Of a DNA stretch of 64,000 bases, positions 36,687 to 47,116 are shown piece by piece. Positions within the stretch are counted from its first letter, which is position 1; each line of letters starts with the position of its first letter. A program made the position numbers and the translations under genes. Below the pieces are notes generated by a model. The model saw nothing but the letters and a program-made list of their open reading frames with translations. It was not told where the DNA came from and did no database searches. The DNA lies in NCBI GenBank assembly GCA_038363925.1, contig JAQQWL010000010.1:186001-250000 (forward strand), written 5' to 3'. This stretch comes from Apiospora phragmitis. Its lineage: Eukaryota; Ascomycota; Sordariomycetes; Amphisphaeriales; Apiosporaceae.

Positions 36687-37391
36687 ATGCCGGAACAGGT
36701 TTGGGCTCCAACCCATTCCTACACTATTGCTATGGACCACCATACAACCATTACTACGGATGATTACACATCACCCTCGTTTGTATCCTCGACATCCACC
36801 ATCGCCTTCACCATTACCCACCAGGAAGCAGGGACACGAATTGGCACTTTCTCCTATTCAAAGGACTTGGTAGTAGACCGCGGGAAAGAACCCGGCATGT
36901 TCGAGGACTTTGGTGTAACGTCGAGTTTCCGGAAGGCCTTGGAGCATTCTGCGTGCGCCTGTCACCGCGAAACCCGCCCAGTTGACGCGTGTGCAGCCCT
37001 GGGGTACTTCCAGGTGGGCACCACTGTACTGGACGAATCATTTCAGCCCTTTCCCCTTCCCGCGGTGTTGGTGCGTCTCCTGACGGAGCAAGACGACCGA
37101 GACGGGCTTACGACATACATACGGCACTTCAAGGAGTGGATGGATGCCGAGTACAACTGCACCATCAGCGGCCGTGATGAGAAAACGTTTCCCAAGACTG
37201 CTGTTCTCATTGTAGCACAGCCAGAGAGTTCTGACGAAGAGGTGGTTATCGGAGGCAAGCAAGTCAAGATGGTCAAAGGGAGATTCACGAGAATGCAATT
37301 CCCCCCGCCGCCTGCGACTGATTTATCATCACCCGGTAACCGCTGGTCAGTTTGCGCCTTTGCGGATCCGAGTCACGATCGGAAGCTATAG
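36687..37391 (+). CDS. Hypothetical protein (234 aa)
   Basis: Single open frame of 234 codons starting at ATG 36687; a second ATG at 36735 (MDHHTTITTDD) is equally possible. Composition is protein-like, not a repeat artefact: balanced charged residues, a Cys-containing ACACHRE segment, an amphipathic region (LPAVLVRLLTEQ, TYIRHFKEWMDAEYNCTISG), a strand-like TAVLIVAQPESSDEEVVIGG, then a Pro-rich QFPPPPA. No signal peptide, no membrane segment and no domain that I recognise. Codon use is less biased than in the core genes, so this may be lineage-specific or an accidental frame. Function not assigned. Confidence 0.45.
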   Translation: MPEQVWAPTHSYTIAMDHHTTITTDDYTSPSFVSSTSTIAFTITHQEAGTRIGTFSYSKDLVVDRGKEPGMFEDFGVTSSFRKALEHSACACHRETRPVDACAALGYFQVGTTVLDESFQPFPLPAVLVRLLTEQDDRDGLTTYIRHFKEWMDAEYNCTISGRDEKTFPKTAVLIVAQPESSDEEVVIGGKQVKMVKGRFTRMQFPPPPATDLSSPGNRWSVCAFADPSHDRKL

Positions 37392-37876
37392 GAACTGGCG
37401 CTACATTACAGCAATTGCTAGGCATTATTGCCTGGGACTGAGGACAAGATCTGGGGACAGCAGAGAGTTATCATCACCACGGAAACAAAATTCCGGGAGT
37501 GGAAACTGAAATAGTAAAAGTTCGGGTCGTAGCCACAATTGGAAAATCTCTTACACTGGCAATGGAAATGATTCTGGTCATCTGTCCTCAGTTGTTTTAA
37601 CAAGATATTGGCTTGATGTTGCGTGCAGGCCCAATACAGCGTCATGTCATGTCTCTTACACCACCACCCAAAGCCGGGGCATCCCTGTATCAGCCCGGCC
37701 TCGGCTCCCCATATTGCGTCCAAATTAGGCAACTGGGCTGAATATCTTGGCGCCCCTCCGCATCTTGCCTTCGCGCGGCATGCATTGCTACTGCATCGTA
37801 CTTGTTTAACACCCAATTTTGCCCGCCCTTCAATAACTGCACCCTGTCAAGATCTGCCGAAAGAAAGAACCAAAAC
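37392..37876. other. Intergenic region
   Basis: About 485 bp between two plus-strand genes; nothing recognised beyond a C/A-rich leader just before 37877. Confidence 0.4.
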
Positions 37877-38547
37877 ATGCAATTCCGACGAATCATCTAC
37901 GCTGCCCTGCTCGTAGCTGCGGGGAGTCCACTCACCTCCGCCGCCAAGGACGGGGCCGCCGACCCACCACCGCAACCTGGAACTCCCGTATCCTCATCAC
38001 CGCCACCCCCGAGCAAGACTTCCGCAACAACAACATCTACCGCCAAGAACACCAACAACCCCAACCTCCTCGGCTCCCTCTTCCGCGTCTCCCGCGAATT
38101 CGGCGTCCTGGCCTGCGTGCCGCAGGTCGTCCCCTCGTGACCTCGCTGCCGCACCTCCCGCCGGCGCTGCTGGGCGCCGACCTGATCAAGCAGGCGCTGG
38201 CGCAGACGACCCTCTCTTTGGACCAGGTGTGCGACTACGAAGTCACCGGCACCGCGGGCCTGGCGTTTTCCTCTTTCTTGCCGATGTGGTACGGCTGGTA
38301 CGATGAGCACGCTGACCAAGAGATCCGGCGCCTGGTCGAGAAGTGCCCCAAGGTCGGCGCGCTGACCCGGACTGCCGAAGCGTACCGGACGTGCGCCCAG
38401 GTCGTGGAGATCATGAGCGCGGCGGCGGCGGCGGCGGCAACGGCGTCGGAGATGGCCGAGATTAGTGCTACGGCTACGGCTACGGCTACGGGGAGTGCGG
38501 AAATGGAGGCGGAGGAGGAAGACGATCATGAGAAGATTGAGCTTTAG
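37877..38547 (+). CDS. Secreted Cys-containing protein with acidic tail, one apparent frameshift
   Basis: About 223 aa if one missing base in the C4 run 38131-38134 is allowed for (671 + 1 bases = 224 codons with stop). Residues 1-22 form a signal peptide (MQFRRIIYAALLVAAGSPLTSA). A Pro/Ser/Thr-rich linker follows, then a globular part with FGVLACVP, LPPALLGADLIKQAL, VCDYEVTGTAGLAFSS, WYGWYDEHADQEI, KCPKVGAL and EAYRTCAQV, that is, four widely spaced cysteines able to form two disulfides. An Ala/Thr-rich stretch (about 38420-38490, ACGGCT repeats) and an acidic tail EAEEEDDHEKIEL end it. The organisation resembles fungal secreted proteins labelled infection-structure-specific, an identification I hold loosely. 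At face value the frame stops at TGA 38138 after 87 codons. The downstream half is clearly the missing domain, so an error or recent mutation is likely. Confidence 0.6.
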
Positions 38548-39086
38548 CTAGCGTAGCTACACGCGGAAATTCATCGTCTGTCTTGACATATCCATAACTG
38601 TCCAGCTAATCTGGCGCTTGATTCAAGTGCATTATCTAGCTTCCGTGAAAGCAAATCTCTCAGAGAAAATTCATAACAGGGACCTTCAGGGCGTCGTTGC
38701 CTATCCAGTGCACCCTGCTTAGTACGGTATCCCATGTGCGTGGTCCAAACGACTGCTTCGGTACCCAAATCATGCCGTAAGGTCCGTCGCCATAACATCG
38801 AGTATCCCATACATCCGTGTTCCCGTCACGTTGGGTTTGCCCGAATCGCACCTAACCTAAGGTACGTATAAAGCAAGTCCAGTTGGCATCGGGGGCAACA
38901 TCTCTCTGGAAGCCGTAATCTTTCAACCTCTTGAATGCAACCCTGGCAGGGTCCCCGAAGGCCCGAAGGGACCATGATTGTCGCTCAGGTCGGGGTACTG
39001 CAAACGTAATCGTTCTAGGTTCGGGAACGATACCTACGTTAACGCCCAGATAAGTTAGGTAAGACTTTCGTAATTGTTTTTATGGA
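38548..39086. other. Intergenic region
   Basis: About 540 bp between the plus gene ending at 38547 and the minus gene; no feature recognised. It may contain the remaining 3' exon of the minus-strand gene at 39536. Confidence 0.35.
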
Positions 39087-39536
39087 TTATATAGCGTCGA
39101 GGTCGGTTAGGGACTTTGGGGGGGGGGGACCGAGGTAGCGCTGGCAATACGCAAAGGTACTTACGAGACATTGGACATTCACATCGAGGATCTTCAAACA
39201 CTTGTTCGCGTAGGAACTGCGGTGCTGAACGATGACGGTTTTGACGACGTTATTGCCGAGGAGGGGCAGCTCACCGCCGCTGTCGTCGTTCATGAAGACG
39301 AGAAGCTTCCGCAGCCGCGGGAAGTCGACGTCGCGCAGCAGTTGGATGCGGCCGTCCCGGCTCTCCATATTGACGGTGGCTTCCTCGACGAAGGACGCGA
39401 GGTCGTTGCGGCGGGTAGGGTCGATCTTCAGGAACATGTCCACCAGGTTGGTGTAGAAATCCACTGGGTTGCGCCAGAGCAGACGGATGGCCGACGGCAT
39501 GTTGGCTGCGTAGGATGATGAATTAAACGACGACAT
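39087..39536 (-). CDS. Hypothetical protein, 5' exon(s) only visible
   Basis: Minus-strand frame starting at ATG 39536 (MSSFNSSSYAANMPSA; a second start at 39500, MPSAIRLLWRNPVDF, is possible). The first 120 or so codons look protein-like: RNPVDFYTNLVDMFLKIDPTRR, EEATVNMESRDGRIQLLRDVDFPRLRKLLVFMNDDSGGELPLLGNN, VQHRSSYANKCLKILDVNVQCL. At CTC a strong donor GTAAGT follows (about 39160 on the minus strand), so the frame's remaining codons across a G10 run to TAA 39087 are probably intron. A downstream exon is not identified. A 24-bp near repeat (CATGTTGGCTGYGTAGGRTGATGA) around the start codon duplicates the first residues. No domain recognised. Confidence 0.4.
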   Translation of the reverse strand: MSSFNSSSYAANMPSAIRLLWRNPVDFYTNLVDMFLKIDPTRRNDLASFVEEATVNMESRDGRIQLLRDVDFPRLRKLLVFMNDDSGGELPLLGNNVVKTVIVQHRSSYANKCLKILDVNVQCLVSTFAYCQRYLGPPPPKSLTDLDAI

Positions 39537-39738
39537 GTTGGCTGTGTAGGGTGATGAGAATGTCCTGTTTTTCTTCTTCTTTCCAAAAAATGTCAGTACT
39601 GCAAAGTTGGGAGGGAGGTAAATGTATTTATTCTCATGTCGTAAACTTACCGTTGATCTGCCGTAGCAATGAATCGGTTGATGCTTTGTCAAACAAGGGT
39701 TGAATGAGCATCCAGTGGGAGAGGAAACAGCTATCTAT

Positions 39739-39998
39739 GGTTCCTTTGGGATGGATCCTAGATGATGCCTCGGAAGTTCTTGGTTCGGCAGCAAGGTTGA
39801 CGATGGTAGAAAGTTGTGTTCTGTTGGTTCAGAGAGGATGATGGAGAATGGAAAAGGTCCTAAAAGGTCTTGAATCATGAGATGAGTGCCTGCTTATGAA
39901 GGAAGTTTCCTACTGAATCGGATCCTAGATGTTGTCTGGGAAGCTGTGTTGGTTCCGAATCCAGGTTGATGATGGTAGAAAGTTGTGTCGGTTCGGAA
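39739..39998. repeat. Diverged 90-bp direct repeat
   Basis: Two copies (about 39739-39830 and 39904-39998) share GGATCCTAGATG, GGAAG, TTGGTTC and AGGTTGAYGATGGTAGAAAGTTGTGT in the same order with scattered mismatches. A partial third unit follows (GAAGCAAGTTGGTGATGATAGAA). Non-coding, upstream of the gene at 39536. Confidence 0.6.
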
Positions 39999-41051
39999 GC
40001 AAGTTGGTGATGATAGAACTCTTAAATGTCTGAACTGTGGGTGGGAACAATCACCTGCTTCTGGGCCAGATCATCCCACTACGTATGAATAGGATTGTCT
40101 CTGCTCACGTACCGGCCATTGATTGTTTACCTCTCATGAAGCATTTCAATAAGTCAGGTAGAATCAGTCCTCATGATGTCGGTAGGGCGGTAGGCCACGC
40201 CATTATTACACCCTCCTTTCACTCGACCTTCACTAGATTCTAGACTGCGGCTCGTATGGGGGTTATCTACAATCATCCAATAGCCACGGAACCCATGGTG
40301 CCCGCACCTCGGAACAAACACGACTGGACGCTTGGACGAAGCACAAAGTGCGAGACCTCTATCCTGAAAAGGATTGAGAGTTGGCGCCCGGGATACCCTT
40401 CCTGGGTGAGAGGATGGCATCCCTGCAACGTTGTGCCTTGTTCAATGGATTTCAGGATGTATCCCTACCTCCTTACTCTTAGGATGAACGGCACTTGCTC
40501 CTGCTTTGGCCTAAGACTGCTTCGGCATGAGTTCCTGATATATTTGACGTGTTCTTGCAGCATTTGCCCGTTATGTCCGCATTCAAACCAGTCGTAGACT
40601 AACACAGCCATATCACAATAGGGTCTCTTACCCACGGAAGCGTGTGTTGATTTTCAACGCCAAATTTATTAAGCACTATGCAGATGTATAAATGAAGGAA
40701 ATAGCCGGCCTCGAGGGATGGATAGTAACCTACCCCGAGGCCAGGCTGTAGTATATGTACTTATGCCATTCCAATCTGGGCAATATAACATTCTCAGGTG
40801 TCATCCGTAACACCACCACCATATATACTATAATCTGATAATATCCACTAATTAATGAGCACCAATATAACATATAATGCTGTGCTCCTTCCCCATCCAA
40901 GTTGACCCACCAATATATGTACTTAATCAGGTAACGGTAACAGTAACTAAGAAACGAAAGTACACGAACTCATAGAGAAATACTCGGGTGTATTTTCTTG
41001 GAGGGTCCATCCTGCGGGAGCCCCCTTGGGTTGGCGTCGTCCCCGCCGCGC
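39999..41051. other. Intergenic region, AT-richer 3' part
   Basis: No gene seen. 40780-40950 is AT-rich (many TATA/ATAT steps) compared with the neighbours. It may be the 3' end region of the minus-strand tail gene. Confidence 0.35.
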
Positions 41052-42586
41052 TTACTCGTCGCGGGACTTAAGGCCGGTCCACTGAATCTGGCCGTTCTCG
41101 ACGTTGCAGTTGGTCTCGTCGGCGAGGCGGTTGAGGTCGGTGATGGAGCTGATGTGGCCCATCTTGTCGTTCGCCTTGGTGATGAGATCCTCATAGCTGA
41201 GCCCGCTGTCCTGGGCGACCTTCTGGATGCACGCGTTGGGCTCCTCGTCGCGGGACTTCAAGGCCGGCCCACTGAACCGGGAGGTTCTCGGCCTTGCAGT
41301 TGGCCAGATCGGCGAGGTGGTTGAGGTCGGCGATGGAGCTGGCGACGTCGTGGCCCATCTTGTTGTTCGCCTTGGCGATGAGATCCTCATAGCTGAGCCC
41401 GCTGTCCTGGGCGACCCTCTGGATACACGCGTTGGGCTCCTCGTCGCGGGCGTTGACGCCTCCGCGGCGACCGCGGCGGCGGTGCACGGTGCTGGACTCC
41501 TTGTTCTCGCTCGTCTCGGCCTGGGTGGTGCTGCTGCCGCTGGCGCTGGCGCCAAAGTTGTTGCTGCTGCTCACGTCCTCGCCGACATCGTCAGGGACCT
41601 GGGCAGCGGAGGGAATGACATCGGTGGCGGCCGTGTCGCGGGCGTGGCGGACGGCCTCGGACACGGCGGCGTGGAGACCGTCAGGGGCGTCCTCGGCGAT
41701 GGCCAGGCCTACGAGGTTGTCCTGCTCGCGAGCTGCCGGCTTGCAGATCTGGGCATCGTCGTCGAAGCCGCAGACGTCCTCGGTATGGAGAGAGGAGGAG
41801 GAGGAGGAGGGAGGGAGGAGGAGGAGGCGGCGGCGGTGGCGGGGTCCTGGTGGGCGTCGCGGAAGGCCTGGGCTACGGCGGAGGCGAGGCTGTCGGGGTC
41901 GTCGGCGAGCGCGGCGAAGCGCCGGTTGGGTGGGCGGGCCGGTGGTTGGTTTCCGTGGTAACCTGGCTTTGTGCTGTCCTTGGTGGAACAGAAGAAGTGA
42001 TCACACTGGTGGCGGGCGGCCACTTTGGGCCCGCCGCTCTGGTGCAATCTGGGTGCGCCACTCTTGTCCGTACCGCCATCCTCACGGCGGCTCAGGAAGC
42101 TGGATGCGCCATCTTTGTCACGGGTGGTGTGGTCTTCCGGCATCAGCAGGCTGAATCCGAACATTTTGTCTTCACGGCGATCCAGGTCTCGTTTGCCCCA
42201 AGCGACGTCGTACTTGGGGGTCCTTGAGTATGGGTCGTCGCCACGGCAATCCAGGTCTCGTTTGCCGGGGAGGATACGGAACCTGCGGCCACTTGGTCTT
42301 GGTCTCCTCGCGGCTCATCAGGCTTTGTGCGCCATTCTTGTCAACTCTCATCAATTGTTCGTCCAAATCGTCGGAAGGCATCTGGTTGTCCGTGTACTCA
42401 TCGCCACGGCGAGCGAGGGTGGAGGGCTCGTCTTTCCCGTCACCACCGCCTGAGCGATGCTTGTCGTCTTTGCGGCTCATCAGTCTGGATGCGCCACCTC
42501 GTCGGAAGGCATACGAGGGTTTCTCGCGTGCTTATCATCTTTGCGGCTCATCAGTCTGGATGCGCCACCCTTGTCGTCTTTGCGGC
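41052..42586 (-). other. Broken coding region: SR[RK][DE]DK-repeat tail and tandem Cys domain
   Basis: Directly downstream (minus strand) of the stop of the membrane protein at 42587. Coding quality is high throughout but distributed over three frames. From 42586 leftwards: SRLLSRKDDK, SRLMSRKDDK twice, LARRGDEYTDNQMPSDD, SLMSREETK, GKRDLDCRGDD, GKRDLDRREDK, SFLSRREDGG; then a segment with CGFDDDAQICKPA and DGLHAAVSEAVRHARDTAA; then two copies of a 65-70-residue domain (NACIQ...LSYEDLI...KMGH...NC...QW.GL) ending in TAA at 41052. Frame changes lie near 42590, 42480-42510, 42280, 42185, 41790 and 41260. It could be the C-terminal continuation of the membrane protein gene, or a separate secreted-protein gene whose first exon is not recognised. 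The C-terminal part with paired Cys looks extracellular. Not recognised as any known family. Confidence 0.45.
41057..41446 (-). repeat. Tandem duplication of a ~195-bp coding unit
   Basis: Two adjacent direct copies (about 41057-41248 and 41249-41446) are roughly 85-90% identical by eye. They encode the same 65-70-aa unit with motifs NACIQ[RK]VAQDSGLSYEDLI, KMGH and NC..EN...QW.GL. The copy at 41249-41446 has six extra bases (DVA insertion region plus others) and, at its boundary, one extra base in GACTTCAAGG versus GACTTAAGG in the other copy, which shifts the frame. Confidence 0.8.
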
Positions 42587-44140
42587 TCAGCAATCTGGAT
42601 GCGCCATCCTCGTTCTCACCGCGAGCGAGGACGGGGGCAGTTCTGTCGCGCGCGTGTAGTCGTCCGCGGGCTTGTCCAAAACGCCACGACGGCCCAGCAG
42701 CGCGGACGAGCTATGCTTCTCGTCCGTATACGCGCCGATCACGCCTGCGGCCGTCTCGTTGCCGCGGCGGGCCAGATCACGCCCGTGGCCGTTGTTCAGT
42801 TGGTGCTTGTCCTCGCGCCGGCTCAGGACGTTGGACACGTGGTGCTTCTCTGGGTCGCCGGAGCGAGCCGCGAGGCCGGCCAGGCCGGTCGAGTCCTGCG
42901 TGAAGAAGCGGACCGCCAGCATGGCGACACCGACGGCGAGGCCGACGCCGAGCAGCACTAGCAGCTGGGTGCGGCCGCCCGACAGGAGGCCGCCGCTGCT
43001 CGAGGCGTGAGTGTAGGAAAGCAGGGTGGTGCCGAGGGTGAGGCCGGCGTAGGCCGGGTCGTTGAAGAAGATGCCGGAGCGGGGCGGGCCGCCCTCCTCC
43101 TCGAGGGACTTGTCCTTGCCCTCGGCGAGCATGGCCGCGGCGTGCTCGCGGCGGACGCGGCTGGAGATGTAGTACATGGCGTGCGCGCTCTGCAGCTGGG
43201 CGTAGAACCAGATCCAGCCAGCCATGGGCGCGAGCACGCACCAGGTCGTGCTGAACTTGCGCCAGACGCTGTAGAAGAGGTAGATGGTCACGGCCAGCTC
43301 CAACAGGGTCGTGGCCAGGCGCCACAGGGCCAGGTAGCGCATCACCTTGGACAGGGTGCGGGCGCTGGCGTAGTCGCGGACACAGCGCCAGAGGATGAGA
43401 CCGACGTGGATGGGGATATCAGAGAAGACATCGAAAAGGCCTGCAAGTTGGAGAGATGTTTAGAAGATCCGACTTTGGATGGGAAGAGCAACAATGGAGA
43501 ACTTACACCAGACGGCCACCATGTAGAAGGATACAGTGGCACTTCGGTTCTTTTCGATATCACCGGTAATACCAACGGTGGTGAGAGCAACCAGCAGAAC
43601 GGCAAAGTGGTGGATCTTGGGGATCAAGCCGGGATGGTCGCGGCGGAGGAAGATCTCACCAATGTAGGTGCCACAGTAGGCCATGGCAATGACGAAGATG
43701 TAATCACCGGTGGTGACACCGCTGCCGGAAACGAGGGGGCTGGAGAAGGTGTGGTCGCCGACGAGGACGGACATGAGGGGGCCAATGCCGAGCAAGAACA
43801 TGAGACCCCAGGTGACGAGGGTGTTGTGGTGCATGGCAAAGGTGTTGCGCTGGTACGTGTCCTGGGTGATGAACATCCGGCCGTAGATGCGAGGCAGGAT
43901 GACGCTGTGTAGCAGCTTGTCGAAGTACAGGTAGCCGACGGCGGAGATGGCGAGCATCAGGGGCGCGAACGGCAGCAGAGCCGGCGCCACGGCCTCGATG
44001 GGCATGCGGTCGATCTTGGGCAAGTGGGCGGTTGAAGCGTTCTGAAACTGACTGGCAGCCTCGTACTCGCTGGCAAAGGGCATGGCGGATGGGATAGCCC
44101 CATGGCCATGGCCAGACTTAGCGTACGTGCTGCTGTCCAT
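42587..44140 (-). CDS. Polytopic membrane protein, TLC-like
   Basis: Two exons on the minus strand, 44140-43507 and 43440-42587. The 66-bp intron has donor GTAAGT, ends TTGCAG, and phase 1 rejoins a Cys codon. 495 aa to the first stop. After a hydrophilic 60-residue N-terminus there are about seven or eight hydrophobic segments: LLPFAPLMLAISAVGYLYF, TLVTWGLMFLLGIGPLMSVL, YIFVIAMAYCGTYIGEIFL, HHFAVLLVALTTVGITGDI, VSFYMVAVWCLFDVFSDIPI, a pair around LLELAVTIYLFYSVW and CVLAPMAGWIWFYAQL, and a last one LLVLLGVGLAVGVAMLAVRF. The HHF motif, the NTLVTWG segment and the even spacing recall TLC-domain (TRAM/LAG1/CLN8) membrane proteins; this is a family-level guess. The cytosolic or luminal tail begins a run of SRREDK and ARRGNE motifs that continues past the stop codon at 42587 in another frame, so the true C-terminus is uncertain. 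Confidence 0.7.
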
Positions 44141-45888
44141 CTTGGCGACCTACCTTAGGACTCAGCGGCTTTGTGATGTAGGAGGAATCGATGGAATGAT
44201 GGAAGGAGTTGTCGATGCTTGAGGAGGAAATGTTCCAAGAATGCTGGGAGAGACCAGGTCCTTTGTACCCGAATTTGCTCTGGATCACATGAAATCGACG
44301 GGGTAGAGATTGAGGACTGGAAGAGCACTTTCGAGATACCAGAGCGATATGACGTCAGGAAGTAGGCTCAACCTAAGAAGTTCGGGCCTCATGTTGCTCA
44401 ACCAACCTCTTGTTGGAGCTCTCTTATCTTCTCGCTACTTGAATGAGCATATCTCTCTACCCCGCTGAACGGCAGGCCATCAGAACGCCGTGTTGGCAAT
44501 GGCTGAGCCGGGCCAAATGCTCGAACGTCTGCGCATGGTTTTGCTGGGGTAAGGATGATACTAGGGCAACTTGCTTTCCCAAGCAGATATGGGTCTTTGG
44601 GTATTGGCGTAATGGAAAACACGCCAGCAGCTGCTGGTATTGAGGGGAATTCCCATCACGCATAAAGGAAGTTCGACGAGCGGGCCAATGCAGCTACCAG
44701 GACTTGTATCAACCCAAAACAGCCACTTGAGCAGTTTTTTACAATTTTCAGTGCATTGCGACAACCCGGACGGCTTCTACGATCGATATCGAGAAGAACC
44801 CGGCAGGCTTTTGGTCCCCAGACATGACACCGTTGCGGCACGGGTACTGATACGGCTGCGGAGTAGGAATTGGCTTCCAATGTGGCGCCTCCAAAAGGGT
44901 GCCGACTCTCCCCCCCTTTCCCCCAAATCGCGTCGACGGTGGGCTAGCCTGTTGATCTTAAAAGGATCTCAAAAGGGTAACAAAAAGCTCGAAGCTCCCA
45001 CTGCGTTTCTGCCATGTGCCAATCAAGATCGCACGTGGTGAATCTGTTCAAATGTTTGATTAAATTAATACCGAAACAGATAACCAGTTGCCAGGCCGGG
45101 GACACCAAGGTTCGCTCCCACCATAAGCTTGACTTATCATCGTTTTACAAGCCCCGCCAGCGCCAAGTCCACTCATGCGTTCCATGGTTTTGCCAAACCA
45201 ATGATCGAGTGGAGACTGTACATGATCACGCAAGTGATATTTTCTATTCGAGACCAGAAGGGGTTCGCATTCCCGGGTTTTGAGTGTAACGGAGGTATTT
45301 CCAGCCATGAGCCATGAGCCACAGGCATTGCCACACTTCCAGGTAGTAAACGCCGCAGTATACACATAGCTGTCTCTTATATGTACGGCAAAGAGTTTAA
45401 TTACTGGTTCAAGAATGAAGAAGGTTAGGATAGGACAAAGCCCTTTAGGTAATAGTATAGAGAGGAAAACCGGGGTAAAGGGGAAATCCATCAATGTAAG
45501 GTAGCCACTGTTAACTGTTATAGACGTTAAAACATGGACCATATATTGACCATCACGATCACGGAGTTTCTCGGGATCAGAAATCAATAAGTCTAGTTAG
45601 GTCCTGGAAAAGAGGCCAATACCTAATTCCATTGAATGGACATGCTAGAAAACAGCATCTAACGTGACTGGTCATAATGAGTAGCGTGATGACTCAAGAA
45701 CACTCAACCTGTTCATATTCCACCTCTCTATAATAGTGAATACAACCGAGGGCCATGAACGTGCTATGGCGATGACTTCTCTACGTCCTGCCGTGCACCT
45801 CCCTTGCCCACTTGACTGTGATTGAAGGTAAGCCTACATCTACATATAACAAGAAAGTAGTGGAGGCAATATTCACTGGTTATTCGGC
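44141..45888. other. Intergenic region (divergent promoters)
   Basis: About 1.7 kb between the minus-strand membrane protein and the plus-strand Hce2-type gene. A 175-codon minus frame at 45060-45587 lacks any domain or start context and is not called. Nothing else seen. Confidence 0.4.
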
Positions 45889-45896
45889 TATATAAT
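45889..45896 (+). promoter_or_regulatory. TATA element of the Hce2-type gene
   Basis: TATATAAT about 165 bp upstream of the ATG at 46058, followed by a C/T- and CA-rich leader. Position and context fit a core promoter. Confidence 0.45.
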
Positions 45897-46057
45897 ACTT
45901 GAGGTCTTCCACGGACAACCACAACTCCCCATCCTTCCTAAACATCAAACATCTCCTTCGACATCTTCCCGCTCGCCAGATTTTCAGTCCATCAAAAGCC
46001 AAGATAATTCTTTCGTTTCGACCTCTAGTGCCACTACTCCAACTCACAATAACCACC

Positions 46058-46852
46058 ATGCAGTTCCACGTCATGCTGGCAGCTCTTCTCCTTGCCGCCT
46101 TCCAGGTCCATGGCTTGGCTATTCCCAAGCCCACCAGCGTCACCGTCGACGACAAGACCCCCACGGTCGGCGTTCAGCGGTACGAGGAAACATTTGTCGC
46201 GACGCCCGATACCAAGACCCTCTGTGCATTGGGCGGAAGTAAGTTGAACGATCTTCCTCCCACTCCGTGTCAAGGTGGCACGCCTGCGCCACCTGAAGCC
46301 TCCTCTCGCCAGCTATGCAACAGTACAAGATGGCTGCTTTCCACCAGATTAGCCGTGGATTCCTATAATCGATTGTAGGCTAAGAAAGAAACCTATCCGC
46401 AGTGACTTCCATGACCGGAGACTTCGCTCGCGAGGCTGACTGCAAGAAACTGGCCACCACCGTCGAAGACGGCACGGGTTACTGGGACACATATGACTGG
46501 GCAGAGGACAACGTCGCTCATCCTATCGCCATCGGCGGAAGCTGCAACTTAAGAATCTCGGTCCCATCGTTGCCTGATGGCGATGGACACATCTGGTGAG
46601 TGACCAATCAGTATTACCGAAAGCGTCTTTTTCCATGTAGCAGCCCTCTCTCCAAGTTTCCATGGGGGGAACTTTCTTGGCTAACTAGAGATTTCCTTGC
46701 TACAACACAGGATCGGCAACGGGGATGTCCGCACGGCTATTGGTCAAGCTGTCGCTGGCTATGCTCACAGTGGCCAAGTCGCTGTCGCAGGCCAGCTAAC
46801 CTGCAGTGATCCCAATGGAGAACTCCTCGTCAATTGGTCCATTTCGGCCTAA
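46058..46852 (+). CDS. Secreted Hce2-domain (Ecp2-type) effector-like protein
   Basis: Three exons: 46058-46238, 46403-46595 and 46711-46852. The introns of 164 and 115 bp have GTAAGT and GTGAGT donors and CAG acceptors; phases 1 and 2 match. The product is 171 aa. A signal peptide covers about residues 1-19. The mature part shows the Hce2 pattern: a Cys before the MTGDF segment, DCKKL, a GYWDTYDW segment, GSCNLR, IGNGDV followed by an AIGQAV helix, then LTC and a terminal VNWSI strand. Four cysteines suit two disulfides. Homologues such as Cladosporium Ecp2 are secreted and linked to host cell death, but many saprotrophs carry Hce2 proteins and the role here is unknown. The gene sits about 0.5 kb from a RIP-affected transposon nest, yet its frame is intact. 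Confidence 0.75.
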
Positions 46853-47116
46853 TCGATCCGGCAAATTGGCGTTTCGAAGAGATCTGATTCGCGGCGGATG
46901 GGACAGATGCATACCAGAGTGGTTCGAAGAGACACTTAGATAGTCGAGCTTTTGTCGCAACAAACAGCTAGATCGAGGTAGGTGTACTTACACGACCACA
47001 ATGTATACTTGTTCTATGCAGAACGCCACTTAAAACGAGAAGTGGTATACCGACTATATAATAAATTTTATATGAACCAACTATGCACTGTCGATAGCTA
47101 CCATATACAGTTCTCC

